DNA of 64,000 bases from Anaerosomatales bacterium (GCA_030019445.1 JASEEU010000001.1:372001-436000); one strand, 5' to 3'. Counted from the first letter of the stretch, positions 24,376-32,615 are shown. A program made the numbers and translations. The notes: generated by a model from the letters alone, not told the origin.

Positions 24376-25992
24376 TCATTCGACTGAGAGAATGACGGGG
24401 TAGAGCGGCTGGTCGCCGCGATGCACCTCGATCTCCAGGTCAGGGTAGGCCTCGGCGGCCGCAGCGACGATCCGGTCGGAGTCCTCGTCGGTGAGGTCGG
24501 CTCCGGCAAGCACGGTGAGCGTCTCGGCATCCTCGGCGATCACTTCCAGAAGCCGGAGCGCGACGTCGGCGACGTCCTCTCCGACGATCTCGATCTCGTG
24601 GTCGTAGATGCCGATCACCTGGCCGGCCTTGATGGGACCGGCCTTGCCCTTGGAGTCCTTGATCGCGGTCGTGACCTCGCCGGTTCGCACGAGCGAGGCG
24701 GCATCGGTCATGGCGGCGGCGACGTCCTCAGCAGCGGTGGACGCGCCGTCGTAGGCGAGCATCGCCGAGAAGGCCTCGGCCACCGAGGTCGTCGGAACGA
24801 CGATCACGGGACGGTCGTGCAAGCCCGCAACCTGTTGCGCGGCCATGATGATGTTCTTGTTGTTGGGAAGGATGATCACCGACGCTGCGTCCACGCGCTG
24901 CGCTGCCTCGAGGAGCTCGGCGGTCGACGGATTCATGGTCTGTCCCCCGCTGACGACCTCATCGACGCCGAGGCTGCGGAGTATCTCGGCAAGGCCATCG
25001 CCCGCCGCGACCGCTACGAAGCCGATGGGCTTGGCGGGGGCCGCATCCTCGGCCTTAAGCTGGCGGGTCCGCTCGGCGGTCTGACGCCGCATGTTGTTGA
25101 TGTGGACCTCCGATACCTCGCCCATCGAGGTCGCCCAGGCGAGCACGGCGCCCGGGTCGTCGGTGTGGACGTGGATCTTGTAGGTCTCGGCGTCGCCCAC
25201 CACGAGCTCAGAACCGCCGGCGTTGGAGATGAAGTCGTCGATGATGCCCTTCTCGGCATCCGCGCCGTGAAGGAGGAACTCGGTGCAGTACAGGTACTCC
25301 TCGTCGTCCCAGTCGTTCTCGGGCTGCACGGCGAGCGTAGCCTCGGTGAGCTGGATGTCGCGCTCCTTGAACTCGTGGCCCTCAAGGCCGGCGACGAAGC
25401 CCTCGGCCAGCACGGCCAGACCGTAGCCGCCGGCATCGACGACGCCGTTCTCCTTGAGGACCGGGAGGAGCTCCGGACCCCGGCGGACCGACTCGTACGC
25501 GGCCTGGACCACGCTGTCGAGCAGCTCATCGGTGGTCGAGCCGGCGTCCGCACCCACGCGAGCGACCTTCGCGGCGTCCTTGAGCACGGTGAGCATCGTG
25601 CCCTCGACCGGCTTGCGGACCGCCTGGAAGGCGACCTTCTGTGCGCGCTCGAGCGCGTCGGCCACCGCCTGGGGACCGAGCTGCGCGCACTCCCCGACGA
25701 CCTCGCAGAGGCCGCGGAGGATCTGGCTCAAGATGACGCCCGAGTTCCCGCGTGCGCCCATGAGCGAGCCGTGGGTGATCGCGCGGCATACATCGGCGAG
25801 CGAGGCTTCGGACGCAAGCGCGTCGAGATCCGTCATCACCGCGTCCATGGTCAGTGACATGTTCGTGCCGGTGTCGCCATCGGGCACCGGGAAGACGTTC
25901 AGCTTGTTGATGTCTTCCTTGCGGGCCTTGAGAGCCTCGGCTGCGGCCGCGACGAGCAGCGCGGCCGACGGTCGATTCGGATGGTCGGCCAT
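24376..25992 (-). CDS. fakA: Fatty acid kinase ATP-binding subunit FakA
   Basis: DhaL-like kinase subunit that phosphorylates FakB-bound fatty acids to acyl-phosphate. The N-terminal DhaL domain has the Mg/ATP motif NVFPVPDGDTGTNM and SLMGARGNSGVILSQILRG. A middle domain includes CTEFLLHG and KIHVHTDDPG, and a C-terminal DegV-like region (about 330-538) has LPNNKNIIMAAQQ. Length 538 aa is typical. It follows asp23 (gap about 14 bases) and precedes the degV gene, the common asp23-fakA-fakB order. Product feeds PlsX/PlsY lipid synthesis. Confidence 0.93.
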   Translation of the reverse strand: MADHPNRPSAALLVAAAAEALKARKEDINKLNVFPVPDGDTGTNMSLTMDAVMTDLDALASEASLADVCRAITHGSLMGARGNSGVILSQILRGLCEVVGECAQLGPQAVADALERAQKVAFQAVRKPVEGTMLTVLKDAAKVARVGADAGSTTDELLDSVVQAAYESVRRGPELLPVLKENGVVDAGGYGLAVLAEGFVAGLEGHEFKERDIQLTEATLAVQPENDWDDEEYLYCTEFLLHGADAEKGIIDDFISNAGGSELVVGDAETYKIHVHTDDPGAVLAWATSMGEVSEVHINNMRRQTAERTRQLKAEDAAPAKPIGFVAVAAGDGLAEILRSLGVDEVVSGGQTMNPSTAELLEAAQRVDAASVIILPNNKNIIMAAQQVAGLHDRPVIVVPTTSVAEAFSAMLAYDGASTAAEDVAAAMTDAASLVRTGEVTTAIKDSKGKAGPIKAGQVIGIYDHEIEIVGEDVADVALRLLEVIAEDAETLTVLAGADLTDEDSDRIVAAAAEAYPDLEIEVHRGDQPLYPVILSVE

Positions 25993-26005
25993 GCCCTCTC
26001 CCGGG

Positions 26006-26356
26006 TTACTTGCGGACCTTGATGCCCTGAACGTGGACGTTGATGTCCGTCACCTGGACATCGGCGTCGTGCGTGAGCGCGTAGCGCACGCGGTCGACGA
26101 GGTTGCGGGAGACCTCGGCGAGGTTGGTCCCGTGTTCGACGACGATGTAGAGATCGACCGTGACGTGCTTGTCGTCCTCATTGTTGATGACGACGCCCTT
26201 GCGGAGCTTGTCGCCGGAGAGAAGCTGCGCGACGCCGTCCTTGAGCGACGGGCTCGCCATACCGACGACGCCGTAGCACTCGAGGGCGACGAAGCCGGCG
26301 ATATCGGCGAGGACATCGTTCGCGATGGTGACTGTGCCTTTGACCGCGTCCGTCAT
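26006..26356 (-). CDS. Asp23/Gls24 family envelope stress protein
   Basis: 116-aa Asp23 (DUF322) protein. Members are small membrane-associated proteins in Gram-positive bacteria, and the copy next to fakA is widely conserved although its role is not well defined. Sequence shows GTVTIANDVLADIAGFVALECYGVVGM, VTVDLYIVVEHGTNLAEV and VDRVRYAL, matching the family core. ATG at 26356 has GAGGAGG about 9 bases upstream. A TATACT -10 candidate lies about 45 bases upstream (26398-26403), without a clear -35. Confidence 0.9.
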   Translation of the reverse strand: MTDAVKGTVTIANDVLADIAGFVALECYGVVGMASPSLKDGVAQLLSGDKLRKGVVINNEDDKHVTVDLYIVVEHGTNLAEVSRNLVDRVRYALTHDADVQVTDINVHVQGIKVRK

Positions 26357-26439
26357 TACGGGGTCCTCCTCGGAACACGCTCGTCCAAAGTCAGACCAGT
26401 ATAGCGGAAACGTTGAGTTCACATCGGGCGTCGGAGTGG

Positions 26440-26469
26440 TTGTTTCGGCTCGTTGGCACATGGTAGTAT
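26440..26469 (+). promoter_or_regulatory. Promoter of rpmB
   Basis: -35 TTGTTT (26440-26445), an 18-base spacer, and -10 TAGTAT (26464-26469) preceded by TGG, an extended -10. Transcription would start near 26476. A leader hairpin (26491-26498 with 26501-26508) lies between it and the rpmB ribosome site. Confidence 0.6.
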
Positions 26470-26490
26470 GTGTGCGCTTTTCGCCCATGC

Positions 26491-26508
26491 GCGTCCGGCA
26501 CCGGACGC
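26491..26508 (+). other. rpmB leader hairpin
   Basis: GCGTCCGG (26491-26498) and CCGGACGC (26501-26508) are exact reverse complements; with a realistic 4-base loop the stem has 7 pairs. It ends 10 bases before the GAGGAG ribosome site of rpmB and could affect its translation or stability. Confidence 0.4.
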
Positions 26509-26532
26509 AGTGATATGTGAGGAGATCGACAG

Positions 26533-26721
26533 ATGTCCCAGGTCTGCAGCGTCTGCGGCAAGAAGCCGACCGCCGGGCGCAACGTCAGCCACTCGCACCG
26601 CGTCACGAACCGGATGTTCTACCCGAACATCCAGCGTGTGACGGTGGTCGTGGACGGCACGAAGAAGAAGAAGAACGTCTGCACCAAGTGCCTGAAAGCG
26701 GGCAAGGTCCAGCGCGGCTGA
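26533..26721 (+). CDS. rpmB: 50S ribosomal protein bL28
   Basis: 62-aa large-subunit protein. C5, C8 (CSVC) and C50, C53 (CTKC) form the zinc-binding C+ version. MSQVCSVCGKKPTAGRNVSH and the Lys stretch KKKKN are typical. Ribosome site GAGGAG lies upstream. It is the only plus-strand gene in the first 32 kb and is divergent from asp23-fakA, as in Bacillus and many Firmicutes. Confidence 0.97.
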   Translation: MSQVCSVCGKKPTAGRNVSHSHRVTNRMFYPNIQRVTVVVDGTKKKKNVCTKCLKAGKVQRG

Positions 26722-26728
26722 CCGAACG

Positions 26729-28471
26729 TCACGTGCCGTAACCAGGGACCCGGTTCCGCCCACCCTTGAGGACGTCGTTGAGGACGTCGACCACGGATGG
26801 GTCGAACTGGGTCCCTGCTTTGTCGTTGATCTCGGCGAGGGCCTGATCGGGGCGCATGGCGCTGCGGTATGGCCGCTCCGAGGTCATCGCGACATAGGCG
26901 TCGGCCACCGCGAGGATCCTCGCTCCAAGAGGGATGGACTCGCCGGCGATGCCCCCGAGATACCCCTCCCCGTCGAACCACTCGTGGTGGTGATACACGA
27001 TCGGCACCACGCTGCGCAGCGCGGGCGCCTCGGTCAGGATCTCGGCGGCGATCTGCGGGTGCATCTTGAGCAGTGCGCGCTCGACTGTGGACAACGGGCG
27101 CTGTTCGGTAAGGACTGACTCCCCCGCCTGCGACATCCCGATGTCGTGGAGCAGCGATGCGATCCGCAGCGCTTCGAGGTGCTCCTCCTCAAGCCCGAAG
27201 CTGGCGGCGATAGCCATCGCGAGATCCACGACGCGATCGGTACCGCCTGCGGCGTAGGGGTCCTTCGTCTCCATGGCGAGGGCCAACGCGCGCAGGGTAT
27301 CGAAGTAGAGGTCCCGGGAGGATGCGACGGCGCGGGCGTTGCGGAATGCGACGGCGGTCTGCTTGCCGAGCGTCTCCAGCGCGCGCAGGTGAGAGTCCGT
27401 GAAGCGAGACGGGAACGACTTGCTGCCGACGTTCAGGACGCCGAGGATACCGTCGTCATCTCCGATGGGGACGGACACGGCGGAGCGCACGCCATGGCGA
27501 CGGATCCCGCGCTGCTGACGGGCGGGCAGGTCTTCGATGAGCAGGGGCTGGCCGGTGGCGAGCACCCAACCGGCGATGCCTTCACCTGATGCGATCGAGG
27601 TCTCCTTGACGACATCGGCGGGCAGGCCATGCGATTGAACGATGACGAGCCGTTCAGTCGTCGCTTCGAGGAGCATCACGCTCGCCGTGGCGGCATCGCA
27701 GAGTCGCAGGGCGCGCTCCATGGCCGTCGAAAGAACCTCATCGGGGTCAAGTCTGCGGCTTAGGTCGCGTGCAGCCTCGATCAGCGAACGGGCGAGCTCC
27801 GTCTCGCTCTCGGCCACATGGAGCGCGAGCGCCCCGTGGAGTGCCGGGCGCACGCACGCGACCAGCGCATCAAGCGAGGCGGGATCATCGACGGCGGAGC
27901 CCGAGAGATCGATGCCGGCGACGCCGGTGGCGCCCCCCGCGTGCAAGGGGAACGCGTAGCGCGCGATCGTCCGCGACTCGTCGCCCGGCGCTCGGACGGT
28001 GGCGATCTCCTCGAAGAGGCGCGCATCGTCGCGAGCGACCCGTGCCATCACATCATCGCCGTCGAGCGATACCGGCGCCTGGGTCGGGCCCATCGGTCCC
28101 ACGGCCGCTATGGGCCGGAGCGTCCCGGACGACTCATCCACGAGCCAGAGGTGAGCCGAGACCGGATGGACGTCGGACCCGACGGAGCGCATGAGCGTGC
28201 GCAAGACGTGCTCGGGAGCGAGGGACTCATCGACGACCGGGGCCGCTGCGTCGGATCGAGCGGGAGCGGCGGCCGTCGGGCGCGCAGCTCCACGCGAGAA
28301 CGCCGGGGCGACCAGCACGATGAAGGCGGCCGTACATATGGCGGCAAGGACTCCCAGCGCAGGCGATGGCAGCACGACCGCGGCACCGCCGAAGGCGGCA
28401 GCCGCCAGACCCACCGCAAGAGATGATGCGGCGCGCCGGTGTCCGCCCGGGCTGTGACCTTGCTGCGACAT
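26729..28471 (-). CDS. Membrane GAF-HD-GYP protein with degenerate HD-GYP motif
   Basis: 580 aa. Two hydrophobic segments near residues 17-60 anchor the protein; a GAF-like region (about 85-215) and a clear GAF domain (about 220-370: ASVMLLEATTERLVI, GIAGWVLATGQPLLI) precede a C-terminal HD-GYP domain (about 385-570). The HD is present (LLHDIGM), as are MHP and YHHHEWFDGEGY. However the first metal-ligand His of GHSxRV is replaced (AGGTDRV), the Lys after HDIG is Met, and GYP is GYL. It may therefore bind but not hydrolyse cyclic di-GMP (inference). ATG at 28471. Confidence 0.85.
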   Translation of the reverse strand: MSQQGHSPGGHRRAASSLAVGLAAAAFGGAAVVLPSPALGVLAAICTAAFIVLVAPAFSRGAARPTAAAPARSDAAAPVVDESLAPEHVLRTLMRSVGSDVHPVSAHLWLVDESSGTLRPIAAVGPMGPTQAPVSLDGDDVMARVARDDARLFEEIATVRAPGDESRTIARYAFPLHAGGATGVAGIDLSGSAVDDPASLDALVACVRPALHGALALHVAESETELARSLIEAARDLSRRLDPDEVLSTAMERALRLCDAATASVMLLEATTERLVIVQSHGLPADVVKETSIASGEGIAGWVLATGQPLLIEDLPARQQRGIRRHGVRSAVSVPIGDDDGILGVLNVGSKSFPSRFTDSHLRALETLGKQTAVAFRNARAVASSRDLYFDTLRALALAMETKDPYAAGGTDRVVDLAMAIAASFGLEEEHLEALRIASLLHDIGMSQAGESVLTEQRPLSTVERALLKMHPQIAAEILTEAPALRSVVPIVYHHHEWFDGEGYLGGIAGESIPLGARILAVADAYVAMTSERPYRSAMRPDQALAEINDKAGTQFDPSVVDVLNDVLKGGRNRVPGYGT

Positions 28472-28548
28472 CCGTCTCCGACCGTCGTGCGCGAGCGTGC
28501 GGCCTCGGCGGGCCGCATACGTCGCTTATCGGCAGCACGGATGTATCA

Positions 28549-29220
28549 CTATAGTGCGCCTGGCGTCGACACGCTCGCAGGGCCGGTCGTCATCACCAGC
28601 AGCGTACCCGTTCCAACGCGTATCGTGACGATATCGGCGACCGCCTCGTTGCTGATACCGAGCGACGAGAGCGGCTCGAGCCGCGCGCCTGAGAGCGGGT
28701 AGCGCAGTCCCTCGAGGACGACGCCATCGCAGGGGGTCACGGCCACGCACGCGACCGGGGTGCCGGGAGCCACCCGGAGCCGTACGCCCGGACGATGCGT
28801 GCCCTCGAGGGCGTGGATGGTGAGCGACGGCTCGACGAGACGCGCCCGCAGATCCGCGCAGCGAGCGAGGGCACCGAGATTAGCGAGCGTGTGATCGAGG
28901 CGTCCCCCGAGGCAGGCGGTGAAGACGATCTCGTCGGCGCCGCGGCGCCGTGCGCGGTCGACGCACAGGTCGAGGTCGGAGGCGTCCTTCGCGATGGGGG
29001 CTTTCGTCGTCGGGACGTGTGCTGCCTCCAGGCGCTCAACCGCGCCCGGTCGGGCGGAGTCGAAATCTCCCACCACGACGTCGGGCCTGATCCCATTGTC
29101 GAGCAACCACTCCCCTGCGGCGTCGGCGGCGATCACGATGTCTGCCCAGGGCACGAGGGACGCCACGACCTCAGCCGAGCCGAGAGCGGGTGACGCGCCG
29201 ACGATCAGACAGCGTGTCAT
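28549..29220 (-). CDS. Thiamine pyrophosphokinase
   Basis: Transfers pyrophosphate from ATP to thiamine to give TPP. Family motifs are AADAAGEWLLDNG, VVGDFDSARPG, KDASDLDLCVDRA and GGRLDHTLANLG. Start ATG at 29220 overlaps the thiT stop by ATGA, giving 223 aa. Together with thiT behind a TPP riboswitch it forms a salvage operon: import of thiamine and one-step activation. Confidence 0.93.
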   Translation of the reverse strand: MTRCLIVGASPALGSAEVVASLVPWADIVIAADAAGEWLLDNGIRPDVVVGDFDSARPGAVERLEAAHVPTTKAPIAKDASDLDLCVDRARRRGADEIVFTACLGGRLDHTLANLGALARCADLRARLVEPSLTIHALEGTHRPGVRLRVAPGTPVACVAVTPCDGVVLEGLRYPLSGARLEPLSSLGISNEAVADIVTIRVGTGTLLVMTTGPASVSTPGAL

Positions 29221-29795
29221 CCCTGCCTCGATCCAGCGACCGGGACCACACGCGAGAGGACCGGAAGCACTGCGAGGGCGGCGGTGGCACAGAGGATGGC
29301 TGAGAGCGGCACGTACGAGTTGTACACGAGGGAGTAGAGCCACACGGGCTGACCTTCGGGAGCGTATGCACCAAAGAAGACCACTCCTGAAAGCCAGTGG
29401 ACGCCCCAGCGCGCTGTGGCCCCGAGGGCGATGGCGGGGACGACGCTGGTCCAGACCGCGCGCGCCTGGCGTCCGCGTTCGACGGCGTTGCGCCACGCGG
29501 GTGCAGCGATCCCCGCAAGCCCGCACATGAGGTATGCGACGGGGTAGTCGAGGAGATACTGCGCCCAGTGTACGGGTGGGTACGGGTCGATGAGGAAGTC
29601 CACCACCCCGTACAGCGCTCCGGCCACCAGACCCACAATGGGGCCCCGCCGCACGGCGAGCACGAAGAGCGGCAGCATGACGAGGGAGATCGTGCCTCCC
29701 TGGGGCATGCGCCAGAGCTTCAACGCATTCAGGACGGCGGCCAGTGCGATCGTGAGCGCGATCTCGGTGAGGATCCGTGTACGCGACTCAGTCAT
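29217..29795 (-). CDS. thiT: Thiamine ECF transporter S component ThiT
   Basis: 192-aa integral membrane substrate-binding subunit of an energy-coupling-factor importer. Six hydrophobic segments are visible; signature regions are EIALTIALAAVLNALKLWRMPQGGTISL, GLVAGALYGVVDFLI and HWAQYLLDYPVAYLMCG. ATG at 29795 follows GGGAG. ThiT works with the shared EcfA/A'/T module, not in this window. Preceded by a TPP riboswitch and followed, with a 4-base overlap, by thiamine pyrophosphokinase. Confidence 0.93.
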   Translation of the reverse strand: MTESRTRILTEIALTIALAAVLNALKLWRMPQGGTISLVMLPLFVLAVRRGPIVGLVAGALYGVVDFLIDPYPPVHWAQYLLDYPVAYLMCGLAGIAAPAWRNAVERGRQARAVWTSVVPAIALGATARWGVHWLSGVVFFGAYAPEGQPVWLYSLVYNSYVPLSAILCATAALAVLPVLSRVVPVAGSRQG

Positions 29796-29813
29796 GGTGC
29801 TCTCCCTTCCGGT

Positions 29814-29831
29814 GTACCGCAGGCGCGGTAC
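29814..29831 (-). other. Hairpin before the thiT ribosome site
   Basis: GTACCGC/GCGGTAC (29825-29831 and 29814-29820) with a 4-base loop, just 5' of the GGAAGGGAG ribosome site. It may belong to the expression platform of the TPP riboswitch. Confidence 0.45.
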
Positions 29832-29871
29832 GGGAAGAGCGTGGGGACCTGAGGGGGGCAGTGCCCCGGAT

Positions 29872-29959
29872 ACCGTTATGCTGGTCCGCATTATCGGTCC
29901 AGTCGTTCGGTCGCGACGTCGCGTCGCCTCTCAGCCGCTCACGCAGCTCCCGATACGGT
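29872..29959 (-). promoter_or_regulatory. TPP riboswitch (THI element)
   Basis: Read on the minus strand: closing stem ACCGT (29955-29959) with ACGGT (29872-29876), GGGAGC, a P2 stem AGCUG/CGGCU followed by the hallmark GGCUGAGAGG, a GC-rich P3 hairpin, then GAACGACUGGACCGAUAAU and GGACCAGCAUAACGG. These match the conserved CUGAGA and GAACCUGAUCUGG-UAAU-CCAGCGUAGGG blocks, with a lengthened P5 arm. It precedes thiT by about 75 bases, and its downstream genes are for thiamine uptake and activation, the expected regulon. Confidence 0.88.
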
Positions 29960-30007
29960 TGTGACGCCGCTATGGTGGCATGCCGCCGCTCGCGGCGCAA
30001 CCGGCTA

Positions 30008-31045
30008 CTACTCCATGGCCCTCAGGTACGGATACGGGTTGACCGCCGCTCCGCCGTTGGGGTGGATCTCGAAATGGAGATGTGGAGCGCTGGCGCTGGC
30101 GTTGCCGGTGCTTCCGACGTAGCCGATCACCTGTCCGGCACTGACCCGTCCGGAGCGGACAGCATAGCTCTGCAGGTGCGCGTAGTAGAACGCCCAGCCG
30201 TTGGTGCCGGTGAGCCAGATCGTGAGCCCGCCGAGGCTGTTGGACTTGGCGCGTACCGTACCGGCCATGACGGCGACGGTCGGCGTGCCATGCGGTGCCA
30301 TGATGTCCGTGCCCTTGTGGGACCTGCCGCCTGAGCGGGCGGCTCCCCACGTATCGGTGTAGTAGTAGGTGCCGCGGACCGGGAAGACCATGCCATTGGA
30401 GCCCGGGCTATAGGTCACGCCACTCTTCGCAGCCTCGCGCTTCAGCGCGGCCTCGAGGTCGGCGAGCGCCTTGTCGTACTCGGCCTGGGTGCTCTTGAGC
30501 TTCGACTCGAGCGCATCCGCGCGCTTCTTGAGGTCTGCGGCCTCCTTGGACTGCTGCTCCTTGAGCTCGAGAACCGCGGCGCGCCGTTCCTCGAGTTGTG
30601 CCTGCAACGACTCGACCTCGGCGATCACGTCCGCGTCATGCTCGCCGATGCGCTGCATGTACTCGACACGCATGAGGATGTCGTCCAGGTCGTCGCTCGT
30701 GAGCAGGAGCGCGATGTACTCGCTGCTCCCCCGCCGGTACATCTCGTTGACGCGCTCGCCGAGACGAGCTTGCGCTTCGGCCAACTGCTGCCTGGTCTCA
30801 GCAAGCTCCTTGTCCGTCTGTGCCAGCTCGGCCTTGGTCTTGTCGAGCTCCCAGTACGAATCGGAGTATGCGTCACCGGCGCGCTTCGCCTCGGCGCGGA
30901 GCGAGGCGAGCTTGTCCTTGAGCTGCGACACCTCGGACTTCGCGCCGAAGGCGACTGCCGGCATCATGAGCGCCACGACCATGGTCACGGCGAGTATCAG
31001 TCGTCCTTGTCTCGAACCCATCATCACCATCCGCATGCGGGTCAT
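30008..31045 (-). CDS. Secreted coiled-coil M23 peptidase
   Basis: 345 aa. A signal peptide (about 1-34, ending AVAFGA) is followed by a long coiled coil (38-205) and a LytM/M23 zinc peptidase domain (about 218-340). Zinc ligands are His243 and Asp247 (HKGTD) and His324 in HLHFEI, with His322 also present, so the enzyme looks active against peptidoglycan crosslinks. The coiled-coil plus M23 layout is shared with EnvC- and CwlO/PcsB-like hydrolases regulated by FtsEX. A dyad TGACCG-GAG-CGGTCA (31062-31076) and a TACACT -10-like box (31054-31059) lie just upstream. Confidence 0.9.
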   Translation of the reverse strand: MTRMRMVMMGSRQGRLILAVTMVVALMMPAVAFGAKSEVSQLKDKLASLRAEAKRAGDAYSDSYWELDKTKAELAQTDKELAETRQQLAEAQARLGERVNEMYRRGSSEYIALLLTSDDLDDILMRVEYMQRIGEHDADVIAEVESLQAQLEERRAAVLELKEQQSKEAADLKKRADALESKLKSTQAEYDKALADLEAALKREAAKSGVTYSPGSNGMVFPVRGTYYYTDTWGAARSGGRSHKGTDIMAPHGTPTVAVMAGTVRAKSNSLGGLTIWLTGTNGWAFYYAHLQSYAVRSGRVSAGQVIGYVGSTGNASASAPHLHFEIHPNGGAAVNPYPYLRAME

Positions 31046-31073
31046 ACCGCACTAGTGTACATGACCGGAGCGG

Positions 31074-32147
31074 TCACTCTCCGCCATAGGTAACGCCCAG
31101 GGCACGGTAAAGGGAACGGGCTATGGTATCTCCCCACGCGGGGTCGGCCAGGCGCGAGGCATCCGCCGGATCCTCGAGCGCACCGAGGCTCACCCGCACG
31201 CCGGGCGATCGGACCGCGCTGAGCACGTCGTCTGAGCGCGACCCGGGAGGCAGGACGCTGAGCCCGGGGAGCCGCGCGGCGGTCGTCATCGTGGCAGCCA
31301 GGTCGGTAGCGGCAGTGGCGACGCTCGCTTCCTGCGACGAGGCGGCGAGGATGATGACACCCGGGGGCTCACGCAGAACAACGACCAGCCCCACGTTGGC
31401 GATGGTGTCGGCCGCCTTGAGCGTATCGACACGGTCGGCACCCGCTGTGGCCGATGACACTGCGGAGCGTGTCAGGACGACGCGCGCACCGGAGGCCTCC
31501 AAGAGGGCCTGCAGTCTGCGCGCGACGTCGAGCGCCAGGTCAGTGGCATCGTCGGTGGGCCCGGGTGCCGGATCGATGCCGAAGACGAGGCCCTCCAGGT
31601 CATACGGCAACAGGACCGATGCATCGAGCGACTTGGCGGCTACGGTCAACCGGACCGCGTCTCCCGTGCGGATGTCGCCGCCCGGCGCAGGAAACGACTC
31701 GAGGACGATGCCTTCGGGGCTCGTGGATGTGCGCCTGTCGAGCACGACGGTCAGGCCACGCTGGGACAGCAGAGACGTGGCGCCTTCCAGGTCGCGCCCG
31801 ATGACGTCGGGCATCGCGAAGGTCTCAGAGCCGGCCGATACGATCACCGTGACGACGGTGTCACGTCTGACCGACGTGCCCGCGGCGGGACTCTGGCTGA
31901 CGACGCTGCCTTCCGGGACCTCCACGGAGAACTGGCGACGACCCTCGGCCATCGCCAGTCCGGAGAGCGCGAGGCTATCGCTCGCCACCGCGAGCGGAAG
32001 GCCGCTCACGTCCGGCACAGCGCGTAGCGACGATCGATACCGCCACACGCCGAGGGCGGCAGCACTTGAGAGGATGATGATCACAGCCAGGACCGACGGG
32101 ACGAGCCACCGCGGCACCAGCGGTCTTCTGCGAGGTCGTTCGCTCAT
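31074..32147 (-). CDS. Membrane-anchored PASTA protein with amidase_3-like domain lacking zinc ligands
   Basis: 357 aa. One transmembrane segment (about 13-34), two PASTA repeats (about 43-105 and 110-170: VPDVSGLPLAVAS, MPDVIGRDLEGATSLL), then an N-acetylmuramoyl-L-alanine amidase type-3-like fold (about 185-355). The fold is suggested by VFGIDPAPGP, RLQALLEASGARVVLTR and ADTIANVG. The catalytic DPGHGG histidine is Pro here (DPAPGP), the SIHxN strand is replaced by VVVLREPP, and the usual Glu ligand pattern is absent, so it is probably a peptidoglycan-binding pseudoenzyme. ATG at 32147. Adjacent to an M23 peptidase gene. Confidence 0.75.
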   Translation of the reverse strand: MSERPRRRPLVPRWLVPSVLAVIIILSSAAALGVWRYRSSLRAVPDVSGLPLAVASDSLALSGLAMAEGRRQFSVEVPEGSVVSQSPAAGTSVRRDTVVTVIVSAGSETFAMPDVIGRDLEGATSLLSQRGLTVVLDRRTSTSPEGIVLESFPAPGGDIRTGDAVRLTVAAKSLDASVLLPYDLEGLVFGIDPAPGPTDDATDLALDVARRLQALLEASGARVVLTRSAVSSATAGADRVDTLKAADTIANVGLVVVLREPPGVIILAASSQEASVATAATDLAATMTTAARLPGLSVLPPGSRSDDVLSAVRSPGVRVSLGALEDPADASRLADPAWGDTIARSLYRALGVTYGGE

Positions 32148-32210
32148 GCTGCGAGTATAGCAACTGCGATGCCGAATACCCGTGGTGACCTGCAGAGATG
32201 GCCACGGGGC

Positions 32211-32240
32211 TTGCGACCCGCGCCTGTGGGACGGTATCGT
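32211..32240 (+). promoter_or_regulatory. Candidate promoter of the FmdB-like gene
   Basis: TTGCGA (32211-32216), 18-base spacer, TATCGT (32235-32240), about 40 bases before the ATG at 32281. Both hexamers match 4 of 6 positions. Confidence 0.4.
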
Positions 32241-32280
32241 ACGGTACCGCCGTCCCGCCAGAGACCCCTGGAGGTCGCTG

Positions 32281-32562
32281 ATGCCCACGTACGACTATCG
32301 CTGCCGCGACTGCGACGCGACGTTCGAGATCACCCGTCCCATCGGGGACGGCTCCCCTGTCTGCTGCCCCGGGTGCGGAGGCGAGACCAAGCGCGTCTTC
32401 ACGCCCGTCGGGGTCGTCTTCAAGGGCAGCGGATTCCACAACACCGACTATCGAGCGTCGGGCGATGGCGCCGCGAGCTCCACGGTATCAGCCCCGGCTT
32501 GCCCGAGCGCCGGATCCGAGGGGTGCGCGTCCTGTCCGGCGGCGTCCGGGGACAAGCCATAG
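32281..32562 (+). CDS. FmdB-family zinc ribbon protein
   Basis: 93-aa protein beginning MPTYDYRCRDCDATFEI, the FmdB/CxxC_CxxC_SSSS domain, with CRDC and CPGC knuckles within the first 45 residues. The remainder is low-complexity (Ala, Ser, Gly) with extra cysteines CPSAGSEGCASCPA. FmdB was named as a putative regulator of formamidase; the molecular role of this family is not established. Ribosome site GGAGG lies 8 bases before the ATG. Isolated on the plus strand between two minus-strand genes, and ends at a shared bidirectional terminator. Confidence 0.9.
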   Translation: MPTYDYRCRDCDATFEITRPIGDGSPVCCPGCGGETKRVFTPVGVVFKGSGFHNTDYRASGDGAASSTVSAPACPSAGSEGCASCPAASGDKP

Positions 32563-32586
32563 CGACCGTCACGGCGTCACGTACGA

Positions 32587-32615
32587 ACAAAGGCCCCCGG
32601 TGACGGGGCCTTTGT
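32587..32615. terminator. Bidirectional intrinsic terminator between FmdB-like gene and glpX
   Basis: 11-bp perfect stem ACAAAGGCCCC/GGGGCCTTTGT with a 7-base loop. A and T runs flank the stem, so it can terminate both the plus-strand gene and the convergent glpX transcript. Confidence 0.85.

Noticed and set aside
28472-28548. Cyclic di-GMP riboswitch upstream of the HD-GYP gene
   Set aside because: The 77-base gap is too short and lacks the conserved GNRA receptor and P1b layout.
30000-30008. Intrinsic terminator after the M23 peptidase gene
   Set aside because: A small GC hairpin near 29982-29998 is present, but it lacks a U-tract and the stem is only about 4-5 pairs.
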